A DNA stretch of 64,000 nt, taken from Peptoniphilus grossensis ph5 (GTDB lineage: Bacteria; Bacillota; Clostridia; Tissierellales; Peptoniphilaceae). The DNA lies in NCBI RefSeq assembly GCF_000311825.1, contig NZ_HE978566.1, positions 652,344 through 716,343 on the forward strand, in the 5' to 3' direction. Made by a program: the position numbers and the translations under genes. This document shows, one piece after another, positions 34,604 through 42,678 of the stretch. Each line of letters opens with the position of its first letter. Within the stretch, counting starts at the first letter, position 1. The notes beneath the pieces are model-generated. The model was given only the letters and a program-made list of their open reading frames with translations. It made no database searches and was not told the origin of the DNA.

Positions 34604-35926
34604 TCACCTGTAATTTTTATCTATATAATCTATTAAGTAATCTCTCTTGTTTTTCTCTGGGTCATCTAAAACTAAGTTTTCAAGATCTTTTAAGATTTTC
34701 CCAATGATCTTGCCTTCTTTAAAACCCAAAGCCTTAATGTCATTTCCATTTATCTCTAAAAACTTTTCAGTTTTCATTTCTTTTTCGTCTAATAGTTCTT
34801 TTACCCTATTTTTTCTCTTTATAATAAAGCTTGCATCTCTATCAATTCTAGTGCACTTGCAATCGGCAATTAAAAGGTCGTAGAGGTCCAATACATTATC
34901 TCTTCCCACTCTTTTTATCTGCCTTCTCAGTGCCTTATCTGTCATTTCGCTGTGAACCTTCATGTGGTCTAGAATTAAAATTTTTACCTTATCAATAATT
35001 TTGTTGGAGACTCTGTATCTCTTTAAAATTTCAGAAACTAAATCTGCTCCCAAAACTTCGTGACCGTAAAAGTGTCCCCTGCCATCTTCGCCAATGGAAA
35101 GTGTGTCAACCTTTGATATGTCGTGAAAAAGCCCCGCAAGTCTAAGAGCTAAGTCCGGTTTTACTTCGTCCATTACACAAACTAAGTGGTCAAAGAGAGT
35201 TTTGTCGTGGTAGGGAGAAAATTGTGAGAAGCCAACTGTCCTCTTTAGCTCTGGAAAAATTACATCGAGAACTCCCGTCTCGTCCATTAAAAGTAGATAG
35301 TAAGAAGGTCTTTCTGATGTTATCATCTTTGAAAATTCATCAAAAATTCTTTCTGGGGAAATTCTTTTAAGGAGTTTTCTTTCAAAGGAAATTGCATCGA
35401 AAAGTTCATCTTCAATATAAAAATCAAACCTACCTGCAAACCTAATTGCCCTTAAAATTCTAATGGCATCTTCTTTTATTCTTTCATTGGGCCTTCCAAC
35501 AGCCCTTAAAATTTTATCATCTAAGTCCTTTTTTCCGCCAAAGGGATCGTAAAGCTCTCCACTTGAATCCATAGCCATGGCATTTATTGTGAAGTCTCGC
35601 CTTTTCAAATCTTCTCTTAAACTTTTTGAAAAAGTTACATTTTCTGGCTTTCTAAAATTTAAATACTTGCCATCAATCCTAAAAGTCGTGACCTCGTAAA
35701 GAGTTCCATTTATTAAAACACCAACTGTGCCAAACTCTTCGCCTATTAATATAGTTTTAAAATCTTTAAAAACTCTTTTTATTTCCTGAGGCTTTGCAGA
35801 AGTTGTTATGTCATAATCGTGAGGATGAAGACCCAAAAGTTTGTCCCTGACGCAACCTCCTACAATGTAGGCGTCAAAGCCTTCCTCATTTAGTTTATTT
35901 AAAATAAATAGCACTTCTATTGGCAT
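34604..35926 (-). CDS. cca: CCA tRNA nucleotidyltransferase
   Basis: A 440-residue class II enzyme. GGCVRDKLLGLHPHDYDITTSA (about 22-43) carries the catalytic Asp pair. RRDFTINAMAMD and the RRIxR-like DAIRILRAIRFAGRFDF region bind nucleotide and tRNA. A central HD-domain (LAGLFHDISK; GHEVLGADL) follows, as in HD-type CCA enzymes with extra phosphodiesterase/phosphatase potential. All three tRNAs in this window already encode CCA, so here it may mainly repair ends. First gene of the operon. Confidence 0.94.
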   Translation of the reverse strand: MPIEVLFILNKLNEEGFDAYIVGGCVRDKLLGLHPHDYDITTSAKPQEIKRVFKDFKTILIGEEFGTVGVLINGTLYEVTTFRIDGKYLNFRKPENVTFSKSLREDLKRRDFTINAMAMDSSGELYDPFGGKKDLDDKILRAVGRPNERIKEDAIRILRAIRFAGRFDFYIEDELFDAISFERKLLKRISPERIFDEFSKMITSERPSYYLLLMDETGVLDVIFPELKRTVGFSQFSPYHDKTLFDHLVCVMDEVKPDLALRLAGLFHDISKVDTLSIGEDGRGHFYGHEVLGADLVSEILKRYRVSNKIIDKVKILILDHMKVHSEMTDKALRRQIKRVGRDNVLDLYDLLIADCKCTRIDRDASFIIKRKNRVKELLDEKEMKTEKFLEINGNDIKALGFKEGKIIGKILKDLENLVLDDPEKNKRDYLIDYIDKNYR

Positions 35927-35996
35927 TCTATCACCCTTTTTATTATATCATATTGTCCTTAATTTAAAATTATATAATTCTTCTTCAGCTTATTTA

Positions 35997-36005
35997 TGGT
36001 ATAAT
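35997..36005 (+). promoter_or_regulatory. Extended -10 promoter
   Basis: TGGTATAAT ahead of the lipoprotein gene at 36026; no strong -35. Confidence 0.5.
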
Positions 36006-36025
36006 TAACTAAATTGGAGGTAGCT

Positions 36026-36505
36026 ATGAAAAAATTATTAATTGTTTTAGTATCTTTAACTTTGGCACTTAGTCTAGCAGGCTGTGGCAAAAAAAGTGCT
36101 AAGGCAGAAAAAACTAATGACGCAAAAATATCTTCTGTTGCTGTAGAAAAAGAAGCTAGCGAAGAAGAAATTACTACATCAAACTTTGACAAGGAAGCTG
36201 TTAATGAACTGATTAAAAACTCTGATTACATATCAAGGGTTAGAATTTCAACATCAACAGCAGAAGGCATGAACACTTCTTTCTTAAAGGACTATAAGGG
36301 CGACTTATCACAAATTGAAGTAAGCCTTCCTAAGACTCTCACACCAAACAAAGAATATATTGTCTTCTTTAAGGACGATGACAAGGGTGAAGTTTCACCT
36401 ACAGAAAGAGATGGAGCTTTCATTGAGCTTCAAGGTGACAAGGACTCTAATTTAATTTATATTGAGAAGCAATTTGATCCAAACTCTTACACATCTTCAA
36501 TATAA
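36026..36505 (+). CDS. Small lipoprotein of unknown function
   Basis: A 159-residue lipoprotein: MKKLLIVLVSLTLALSLAGC, lipobox LAGC with Cys20, then a Lys/Glu-rich linker and a domain from about 60 (NELIKNSDYISRVRIST; KEYIVFFKDDDKGEVSPTERDGAFIELQG). The second half resembles the short beta domains of proteins that carry 'FLKDY.G....I.V.LP..L..NKEYIVF' patterns, but I cannot name it. I use ATG 36026, 5 bases after GGAGG. A TTG at 36014 overlaps the ribosome site. The next gene follows after 24 bases, probably in one operon. Confidence 0.85.
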   Translation: MKKLLIVLVSLTLALSLAGCGKKSAKAEKTNDAKISSVAVEKEASEEEITTSNFDKEAVNELIKNSDYISRVRISTSTAEGMNTSFLKDYKGDLSQIEVSLPKTLTPNKEYIVFFKDDDKGEVSPTERDGAFIELQGDKDSNLIYIEKQFDPNSYTSSI

Positions 36506-36529
36506 GGGTAAACAAGGAGGAAAAATTAA

Positions 36530-37474
36530 ATGAAAAAATTTAAATCGATTATATTTTCATTAGTTTTATTGATATTTATTAGCTCAAGTGTCTTTGCAGC
36601 AAGGACACCATCAATTGAATATAATGGAAAAATTATTAAATCAGATGTTGCACCCTTTATTCAAAATGACAGAACCATGGTTCCCATTAGGTTTATTTCT
36701 GAAACACTAGGTTATGAGGTAGGCTGGAATAATGATGCAAGACTTGTTACTGTTAAGGGCAAGGACACTTCCATTGAATTAAAAATTGATTCAAAAAAGG
36801 CAACGGTTAATGGAAAAGATCTTGAACTTGATGCACCAGCTATTATAAAAAGCGAACGCACTTTTGTTCCCCTAAGATTTGTTGCTGAAAATTTGAAGGC
36901 TGAAGTTAAGTGGGACAATGACAACTTTAAGGTAATTATTAAGGACTCAGCAAATTCTTCAATACTAGATTTGTCAACTGATGAAGAAATATATGTAAAG
37001 GAAATTAAAAATTTGCAAAATGATTTGACTAAATCTATTGTCAATTTAAAATCAAGTTTCTTTGAAAATGCAGCAAAACTTTCTGATGCAGATTTAAATG
37101 CTGCCTACGACAGAGCAGATTCTGAAATTAGAAATACTGTTGATAAGATTAAGAATATGAGCGTGCCAGATAAATTTAAAAATTCTCACGATTACACTGT
37201 AAGGGCAAGCGAAAAGGCACTAGAAATTTTGCCTGGCCTTAAGGAATCTATTATGACTAAAAATGAAGATTCTGCCAAAAAATTTATTATTGAACTAAAT
37301 GATTTCCAAGTTAAGATGCAAGAGGCTAAGGATGCCTTTGAGGCTGCTCTTAAGGGTCAAACTTACAACCCTCAAAAGGACATCCAAGTTTACAACGACG
37401 AAAAGAAAAAACAAGATAGCACAAGTAATTTATTACAAGATGAAACTTTGAAAAATATTTTTAAGAAAATCTAA
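36530..37474 (+). CDS. Secreted protein with copper-amine-oxidase N-terminal (stalk) domain
   Basis: A 314-residue exported protein. A Sec signal peptide (about 1-23, ending VFA) is followed by two stalk-domain repeats: PFIQNDRTMVPIRFISETLGYEVGWNND and PAIIKSERTFVPLRFVAENLKAEVKWDND (about 41-68 and 89-117). A helical C-terminal domain (about 145-290) has no recognised motif and no sortase or membrane anchor. The stalk domain is common in surface proteins of Tissierellia and Clostridia and does not imply oxidase activity. Probably peptidoglycan- or surface-associated. ATG behind AAGGAGG. Confidence 0.88.
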   Translation: MKKFKSIIFSLVLLIFISSSVFAARTPSIEYNGKIIKSDVAPFIQNDRTMVPIRFISETLGYEVGWNNDARLVTVKGKDTSIELKIDSKKATVNGKDLELDAPAIIKSERTFVPLRFVAENLKAEVKWDNDNFKVIIKDSANSSILDLSTDEEIYVKEIKNLQNDLTKSIVNLKSSFFENAAKLSDADLNAAYDRADSEIRNTVDKIKNMSVPDKFKNSHDYTVRASEKALEILPGLKESIMTKNEDSAKKFIIELNDFQVKMQEAKDAFEAALKGQTYNPQKDIQVYNDEKKKQDSTSNLLQDETLKNIFKKI

Positions 37475-37537
37475 TTATTTTGAGTTTATTTAGAAAATTT
37501 ATATTTAAATAAGATTAATAAATTAGGACAAGAAAAA

Positions 37538-37557
37538 TCCCCTCAAGCCTGAGGGGA
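37538..37557. terminator. Bidirectional terminator
   Basis: TCCCCTCA / TGAGGGGA with a 4-base loop. AAATTTTTTG on the plus side and TTTTTCTTG on the minus side, between two convergent genes. Confidence 0.85.
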
Positions 37558-37595
37558 AATTTTTTGTCCTTTTTATTTTTTAACTTTAATAAATT

Positions 37596-40500
37596 TTAAT
37601 TTTTTAAGCTGGCAGCTTTCTTTAAATAGCCTCTGTTGTATTTATCTTCGCCTTGTTCCATGTTTCTCTTGGCTTGTGAAAGCATTAGTTTAATTCTGTT
37701 AAATTGATTTACTTCTGATGCTGAAGCGTCATAGTCAATTGGAATAATATTTGCCCTTTCGTAGGAATTTCTTATTGCCTTTATGACGCCCTTGCCTGTG
37801 ATGTGATTTGGAAGACAGCCAAAGGGTTGGACGCAGACAATATTTTCCACGCCAGACTCAATTAGTTCCACCATTTCGCCAGTCAAAAGCCATCCTTCAC
37901 CATATTGGTTTCCAAGGTCAACATACTTTTCTGCATAGTCAATTATCTCTTCAATTTTTTCAGGAACTATAAACCTTGTAGGTTCAAGTGCCAATCTAAT
38001 ATGCTTTCTGTAGGATTCAATGTAGGAAATTCCCATTTCACATACAAAGGCAGTAAGTCTTGACTTTGAAAGTTTATCAGCCTTTGCCCTTGCGTTCTTA
38101 AAGGAATACATCATAAAATCTGTCAAATCAGGAATAACAACTTCTGCTCCTTCCTTTTCAAGAAGTTCTGCCACATGATTGTTGGCGGCTGGGTCATATT
38201 TTACTAAGATTTCTCCAACTATTCCAACCTTTGGTTTCTTTTCATTTGTTATTTCAAGTCTATTAAATTCTCCAATCATCTTGTTAATGTTGGATATAAA
38301 AGTTTTCTTGCTGTAATTTAAGTCTTCTGATGTGGTAATGTCAATCCATCTGTCGCACAAAATATTTGCTGAACCCTTTATAACCTCATAAGGTCTTGTT
38401 GCTTGAGTAAGTCGCATTATGAGATCTGCGTAAAGCATTCCTTGAATTAATTTTCTGCCAATTCTAACTAATTGTTTTTTGTCAAATTCAAGACCTGTGT
38501 GCTTTTCAATTCCTTGGAAGGAAAGTCCAATTACTGGCACATGACCGTAACCTGCATCCTTTAATGCCTTTCTAATAAAGCCAACATAGTTTGATGCCCT
38601 ACAAGCGCCACCCGTTTGACTCATAAGTAGAGCCAAGCGGTTTGTGTCATACTTGCCAGACTTTACTGCATCCATAAATTGTCCAACTACAAAAATTGAT
38701 GGATAACAAGCATCGTTATTTACATATTTTAAGCCTTCGTTGACAACCTTGTGACCAGAATCTTCTAGGAGTTCAATATTTATTCCCTCATGTCTTAGGA
38801 TTGGTTCAAAAATGCTAAAGTGAAGCGGAGACATTTGCGGCATTAAAATTGTATAGTCTTCCTTCATTTCCTTTGTAAACATTACTGGATCATCATCTAA
38901 TAGTCCTTCAAGTTCAGCGTCTATTTTTTCAAATTCTCTCTTTTCTGCTGCTTCAATTAAGGACCTAATTCTAATTTTTACGGCACCTAAATTTGAAACT
39001 TCATCAATTTTTAGGGCAGTATAAATCTTGTTGTAGGACTCTAAAATATGTTGAACTTGGTCAGTTGTAACTGCATCAATTCCGCAACCAAAGGAGTTAA
39101 GTTGAACAAGCTCTAAGTTTTCATGTTCTCCCACAAATTTTGCCGCCCTGTAAAGTCTTGAGTGATAATTCCATTGGTCTAGGACTCTAAGTCTTGAGTC
39201 GATTTCAACATTTCTTGCAATTCCATCTTCAGAAATTACAGCAAGACCTAGGCTTGTAATAAGTTCTGGTATGCCGTGATTTATTTCGGGGTCAATGTGA
39301 TAAGGCCTACCTGATAAAACTATTGCCCTTTGATTTTTTTTAGTCACTTCTTCTAAGATTCTGTTGCCTTCATTTAAGACATCAAGTCTATACCTATCTT
39401 GCTCTTCATAGGCTGCACGGACAGCTTTTTTCACTTCGTCCTTAGGGATGAAGTCGAAGACATCAGAAAGTCTCTTCTCAAGTTTTTTTCTGTCGTCAAA
39501 GGAAATAAAGGGATTCATAAACTTTACTTTTCCATCAATTATTGCATCCACATTATTTTTTATAACTTCAGAATAACCTGCAACTACAGGACAGTTTAAT
39601 GTGTTGTCTGCCTTTTCAAATTGCTTTTCTTCATAAAATACTGCTGGGTAAAATATAAAGTCAATTCCCTTTTCTATTAGGTCTTCTATGTGACCGTGAG
39701 AAATTTTTGCAGGATAGCAAGCAGTTTCACTGGTAATTGTCTCTATTCCCTTTTCGTAAATTTCTCTCGATGATTTACTTGAAAGGACTACTGAATATCC
39801 AAGCTCTGTGAAAAATGTATGCCAGAAGGGATAGTTTTCATAAATATTTAGAACTCTAGGTATGCCCACTAGACCACGCTTAGCTTCCCTTTCTGAGAGT
39901 GACTTATAGTCAAAGACTCTTTCATATTTGTAGCGGAACATATTTGGCAGCTCATCTTCTTTATTTCTTAAGCGACCTGCTCCCTTTTCGCACCTGTTCC
40001 CTGTAATGTATCTCTTTCCATTGGGAAATACATTTACAGAAAGGGCACAATTATTTGTGCATTGTCTACAATTTGTTGAAATAGATTTATATTCAAATTT
40101 TTCTAATTCTTCCTCAGATATTAAATTAGATTTACCTGTGGATTTTTCTTTAGAAATAAGTGCCATTCCAAGTGCACCCATTAGCCCTGCAATGTCAGGT
40201 CTTGTTACATTGACGCCAGTTAAATTTTCAAAAGCTCTTAAAACTGCATCAGACAAAAAAGTTCCGCCTTGAACTACTATGTGTTCGCCCAAGTCCTTAG
40301 GATCTCTAATTTTTATTACCTTTTGAATGGCATTTCTAATTACAGAGTAGGCAAGTCCTGCAGAAATATCTGGCACTGATGCCCCTTCCTTTTGGGCTTG
40401 CTTTACATTGGAATTCATAAAGACTGTGCAGCGTGAACCTAAATCTACTGGTTCTCTTGATAGTGTTGCCTCTTTGGCAAATTCTTCTGCCGTCATATTT

Positions 40501-41873
40501 ACTGAATGAGCAAAAGTTTCAAGGAAGGATCCACAGCCGGCAGAGCAAGCTTCATTTAGAAGTATTGATTCTATTACGCCATTTCTAATTTTCATGGACT
40601 TCATGTCTTGTCCGCCAATGTCTAAAATAAAGTCAACTTCTGGGTCAAAATATTTGGCAGCAGTAAAGTGAGCTATGGTTTCAACTTCTCCAAAGTCTAA
40701 GTTAAGTGCAGCCTTTAAAAACTCTTCCCCATAACCAGTTGTGCCACAGCCAGCAAAATATGCCTTGTCATTTTTTTCTTTATAAATTTCTTTTAAGTTT
40801 TCAATGGCAATGTCAAGGGGATTGCCCTTGTTTGATCCATAAAAACTGTAAAGGAGTTCATTTTTATCAGAGATTGCAACAAGTTTTGATGTCGTTGAGC
40901 CTGAGTCTATGCCCAAATAAATTGGTCCCTCATAAGTTTTTAAATCCACTTTTTTAAGTGACTTAGTCTTATGTCTTTCACGAAAGTCTATGACTTCTTC
41001 ATCACTTGTGAAAAGTGGCGGCATTACATCACTTTCCTTGATGTTTATGTCGGCACTTTTATTTACGCGATTAAATAGTTCCACAAAGGAAATTGGCTTT
41101 GAATCAAAACTAGAAAGAGCCGCTCCCAGAGCCACAAATATTTGTGAATTTTCTGGTGAAATTATTTCGTCTTCACTTAAATTTAAAGTTTCAACAAATC
41201 TTTCTTTTAGCATTGGCAAAAAGTGAAGGGGCCCACCTAAAAAGGCTACATTTCCCCTAATTGGTCTGCCACAAGCAAGGTTTGAAATAGTTTGGTTGAC
41301 AACTGATTGGAAGACAGAAATTGCTATGTCAGACTTGCTGGCACCTTGATTAATAAGTGCTTGCACATCAGTCTTGGCAAAAACACCACAGCGAGATGCT
41401 ATAGGATATATTTTTTCATAATCCTTTGCCATTTCATTTAAGCCAGAAGCATCAGTTTGAAGAAGAGAAGCCATTTGATCTATAAAGGCACCAGTACCTC
41501 CAGCACAAATACTGTTCATTCTCTGTTCAACAGACCCTCTTAAGTAAGTAATTTTAGAGTCTTCGCCACCAAGTTCAATGGCAACATCAGTTTTTGGAAT
41601 GAAACAAGATATTGCCTCCCTTCCTGCCACAACTTCTTGGATAAAGTCTATATCTAAAAATTTGTGGACAGAAAGACCACCACTTCCAGTTACATTTACA
41701 GTAACTGTCTCATATTTAAAGTCCTTATAAACTTCATTGATGACATCCTTTACAGTTTTTCTAACATCAGAATAATGTCTTCTATAAGTCTTATACAAGA
41801 TATTTAATTTTTCATCTAATATTACAAGTTTTACAGTAGTGGAACCAACATCTAATCCCATATGAATTAGCAT
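37596..41873 (-). CDS. Giant CoA-substrate-enzyme activase (BadF/HgdC-type, DUF2229/HgdB-like)
   Basis: A 1425-residue protein. Two ASKHA activator domains are in tandem: GLDVGSTTVKLVILD (about 6-20) with SICAGGTGAFIDQM and SRCGVFAKTDVQ, then GIDSGSTTSKLVAIS (about 321-335) with CSAGCGSFLETFA and GSRCTVFMNSNV. The paired Cys residues match those that hold a bridging [4Fe-4S] in activators of 2-hydroxyacyl-CoA dehydratase and benzoyl-CoA reductase. A Cys cluster (CRQCTNNCALSV, about 601) is followed by DUF2229 (VLNIYENYPFWHTFFTELGY) and HgdB-like domains. Such fused proteins are widespread in anaerobes and their real client enzyme is unknown; no dehydratase gene lies nearby. ATG 41873 has AAGGAG upstream. 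Confidence 0.9.
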   Translation of the reverse strand: MLIHMGLDVGSTTVKLVILDEKLNILYKTYRRHYSDVRKTVKDVINEVYKDFKYETVTVNVTGSGGLSVHKFLDIDFIQEVVAGREAISCFIPKTDVAIELGGEDSKITYLRGSVEQRMNSICAGGTGAFIDQMASLLQTDASGLNEMAKDYEKIYPIASRCGVFAKTDVQALINQGASKSDIAISVFQSVVNQTISNLACGRPIRGNVAFLGGPLHFLPMLKERFVETLNLSEDEIISPENSQIFVALGAALSSFDSKPISFVELFNRVNKSADINIKESDVMPPLFTSDEEVIDFRERHKTKSLKKVDLKTYEGPIYLGIDSGSTTSKLVAISDKNELLYSFYGSNKGNPLDIAIENLKEIYKEKNDKAYFAGCGTTGYGEEFLKAALNLDFGEVETIAHFTAAKYFDPEVDFILDIGGQDMKSMKIRNGVIESILLNEACSAGCGSFLETFAHSVNMTAEEFAKEATLSREPVDLGSRCTVFMNSNVKQAQKEGASVPDISAGLAYSVIRNAIQKVIKIRDPKDLGEHIVVQGGTFLSDAVLRAFENLTGVNVTRPDIAGLMGALGMALISKEKSTGKSNLISEEELEKFEYKSISTNCRQCTNNCALSVNVFPNGKRYITGNRCEKGAGRLRNKEDELPNMFRYKYERVFDYKSLSEREAKRGLVGIPRVLNIYENYPFWHTFFTELGYSVVLSSKSSREIYEKGIETITSETACYPAKISHGHIEDLIEKGIDFIFYPAVFYEEKQFEKADNTLNCPVVAGYSEVIKNNVDAIIDGKVKFMNPFISFDDRKKLEKRLSDVFDFIPKDEVKKAVRAAYEEQDRYRLDVLNEGNRILEEVTKKNQRAIVLSGRPYHIDPEINHGIPELITSLGLAVISEDGIARNVEIDSRLRVLDQWNYHSRLYRAAKFVGEHENLELVQLNSFGCGIDAVTTDQVQHILESYNKIYTALKIDEVSNLGAVKIRIRSLIEAAEKREFEKIDAELEGLLDDDPVMFTKEMKEDYTILMPQMSPLHFSIFEPILRHEGINIELLEDSGHKVVNEGLKYVNNDACYPSIFVVGQFMDAVKSGKYDTNRLALLMSQTGGACRASNYVGFIRKALKDAGYGHVPVIGLSFQGIEKHTGLEFDKKQLVRIGRKLIQGMLYADLIMRLTQATRPYEVIKGSANILCDRWIDITTSEDLNYSKKTFISNINKMIGEFNRLEITNEKKPKVGIVGEILVKYDPAANNHVAELLEKEGAEVVIPDLTDFMMYSFKNARAKADKLSKSRLTAFVCEMGISYIESYRKHIRLALEPTRFIVPEKIEEIIDYAEKYVDLGNQYGEGWLLTGEMVELIESGVENIVCVQPFGCLPNHITGKGVIKAIRNSYERANIIPIDYDASASEVNQFNRIKLMLSQAKRNMEQGEDKYNRGYLKKAASLKN

Positions 41874-41879
41874 ACTCTA

Positions 41880-42150
41880 CTTCTCCTTTCAAATTAAAAG
41901 CAAATTGAGTATAATTTCTAATACTTCATTTAAAATAATTTATTTTAATTTTATTAATCTTTTATTAACTAAAATTTAATGAAAAATAATTATTGCACTT
42001 TCAGTGCCTTAATTCAATATTTTTTTAAATAAAGTTTGATATTTATTATAAAAATATTAAACATTTCTTAACTTTTCGTTTATATCTATTATAACCGAAA
42101 TTGTGAACTTATAGTGAAATATTTACTTAATTTCAAAAATTTTACAATAA
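41880..42150. other. AT-rich gap upstream of the activase gene
   Basis: No open frame with a ribosome site. TATAAT-like strings occur but I see no convincing -35/-10 pair. The leader of the activase gene may be long. Confidence 0.4.
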
Positions 42151-42152
42151 AA

Positions 42153-42177
42153 AAAGAGAAAACACAGTTCTCTCTTT
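42153..42177 (-). terminator. Second terminator after the ferredoxin gene
   Basis: Minus strand AAAGAGAGAAC / GTTTTCTCTTT (11 bp, one wobble) with a 3-base loop, then TTTTATTG. It lies 28 bases beyond the first terminator. Confidence 0.7.
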
Positions 42178-42204
42178 AAAAACAAATATAGTTTAAAAAT
42201 AAAA

Positions 42205-42229
42205 AAAGATAGGCAGGAAACCTATCTTT
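42205..42229 (-). terminator. First terminator after the ferredoxin gene
   Basis: AAAGATAGG / CCTATCTTT, 9-bp perfect stem with a 7-base loop, followed by TTTTATTTTTAAAC on the minus strand, 12 bases after the stop. Confidence 0.8.
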
Positions 42230-42240
42230 CTTTTAAGTAA

Positions 42241-42411
42241 TTAGTCTTCAGGATTTGGAGCGCCAACTGGGCAAACAGCTGCACAGCTACCGCAATCGAT
42301 ACATTGAGCTTCGTCAATTGTATAGATATCTCCTTCAGAAATACATCCTACTGGACATTCTGGTTGACATGCACCACAAGCGATGCAAGAATCGTTAATT
42401 ACATATGCCAT
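42241..42411 (-). CDS. fdx: 2[4Fe-4S] ferredoxin
   Basis: A 56-residue clostridial-type ferredoxin. It starts MAYVINDSCIACGACQPEC and ends APNPED. Cluster ligands are Cys9, 12, 15 with Cys47 and Cys37, 40, 43 with Cys19; an extra Cys is at 23. It carries low-potential electrons in the cytoplasm, for example to the activase encoded upstream in genome order, though the two are separate transcripts. ATG at 42411 with GGAGG upstream. A strong single-gene unit with two terminators suggests high expression. Confidence 0.96.
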   Translation of the reverse strand: MAYVINDSCIACGACQPECPVGCISEGDIYTIDEAQCIDCGSCAAVCPVGAPNPED

Positions 42412-42427
42412 TTAATTTACCTCCATA

Positions 42428-42462
42428 AAATTATACCAAAATTTATGAATTTTTATATTCAT
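42428..42462 (-). promoter_or_regulatory. Ferredoxin promoter with an inverted repeat
   Basis: Extended -10 TGGTATAAT on the minus strand (hexamer 42428-42433). Upstream, TTATGAAT / ATTCATAA (42441-42448 and 42455-42462) forms an 8-bp inverted repeat with a 6-base centre, over the -35 area, where a regulator could bind. Confidence 0.5.
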
Positions 42463-42678
42463 AATGTTCTGACATAATAGTAACATAATAATTTTAATTT
42501 TTCAATAATTATTGTTATTTTTTTATGATGAAATTTTATTAATTTTATTAAAAATAATAAAATTTCTCTATTTTATAAGCTTTTGTGACATTTTTTTAAT
42601 TCCAAAACCTTAAAAATTTATTTTTAAAATTATCCAACTATTTATTAACACTAATAATTCATAGCATTTTACTATGTT

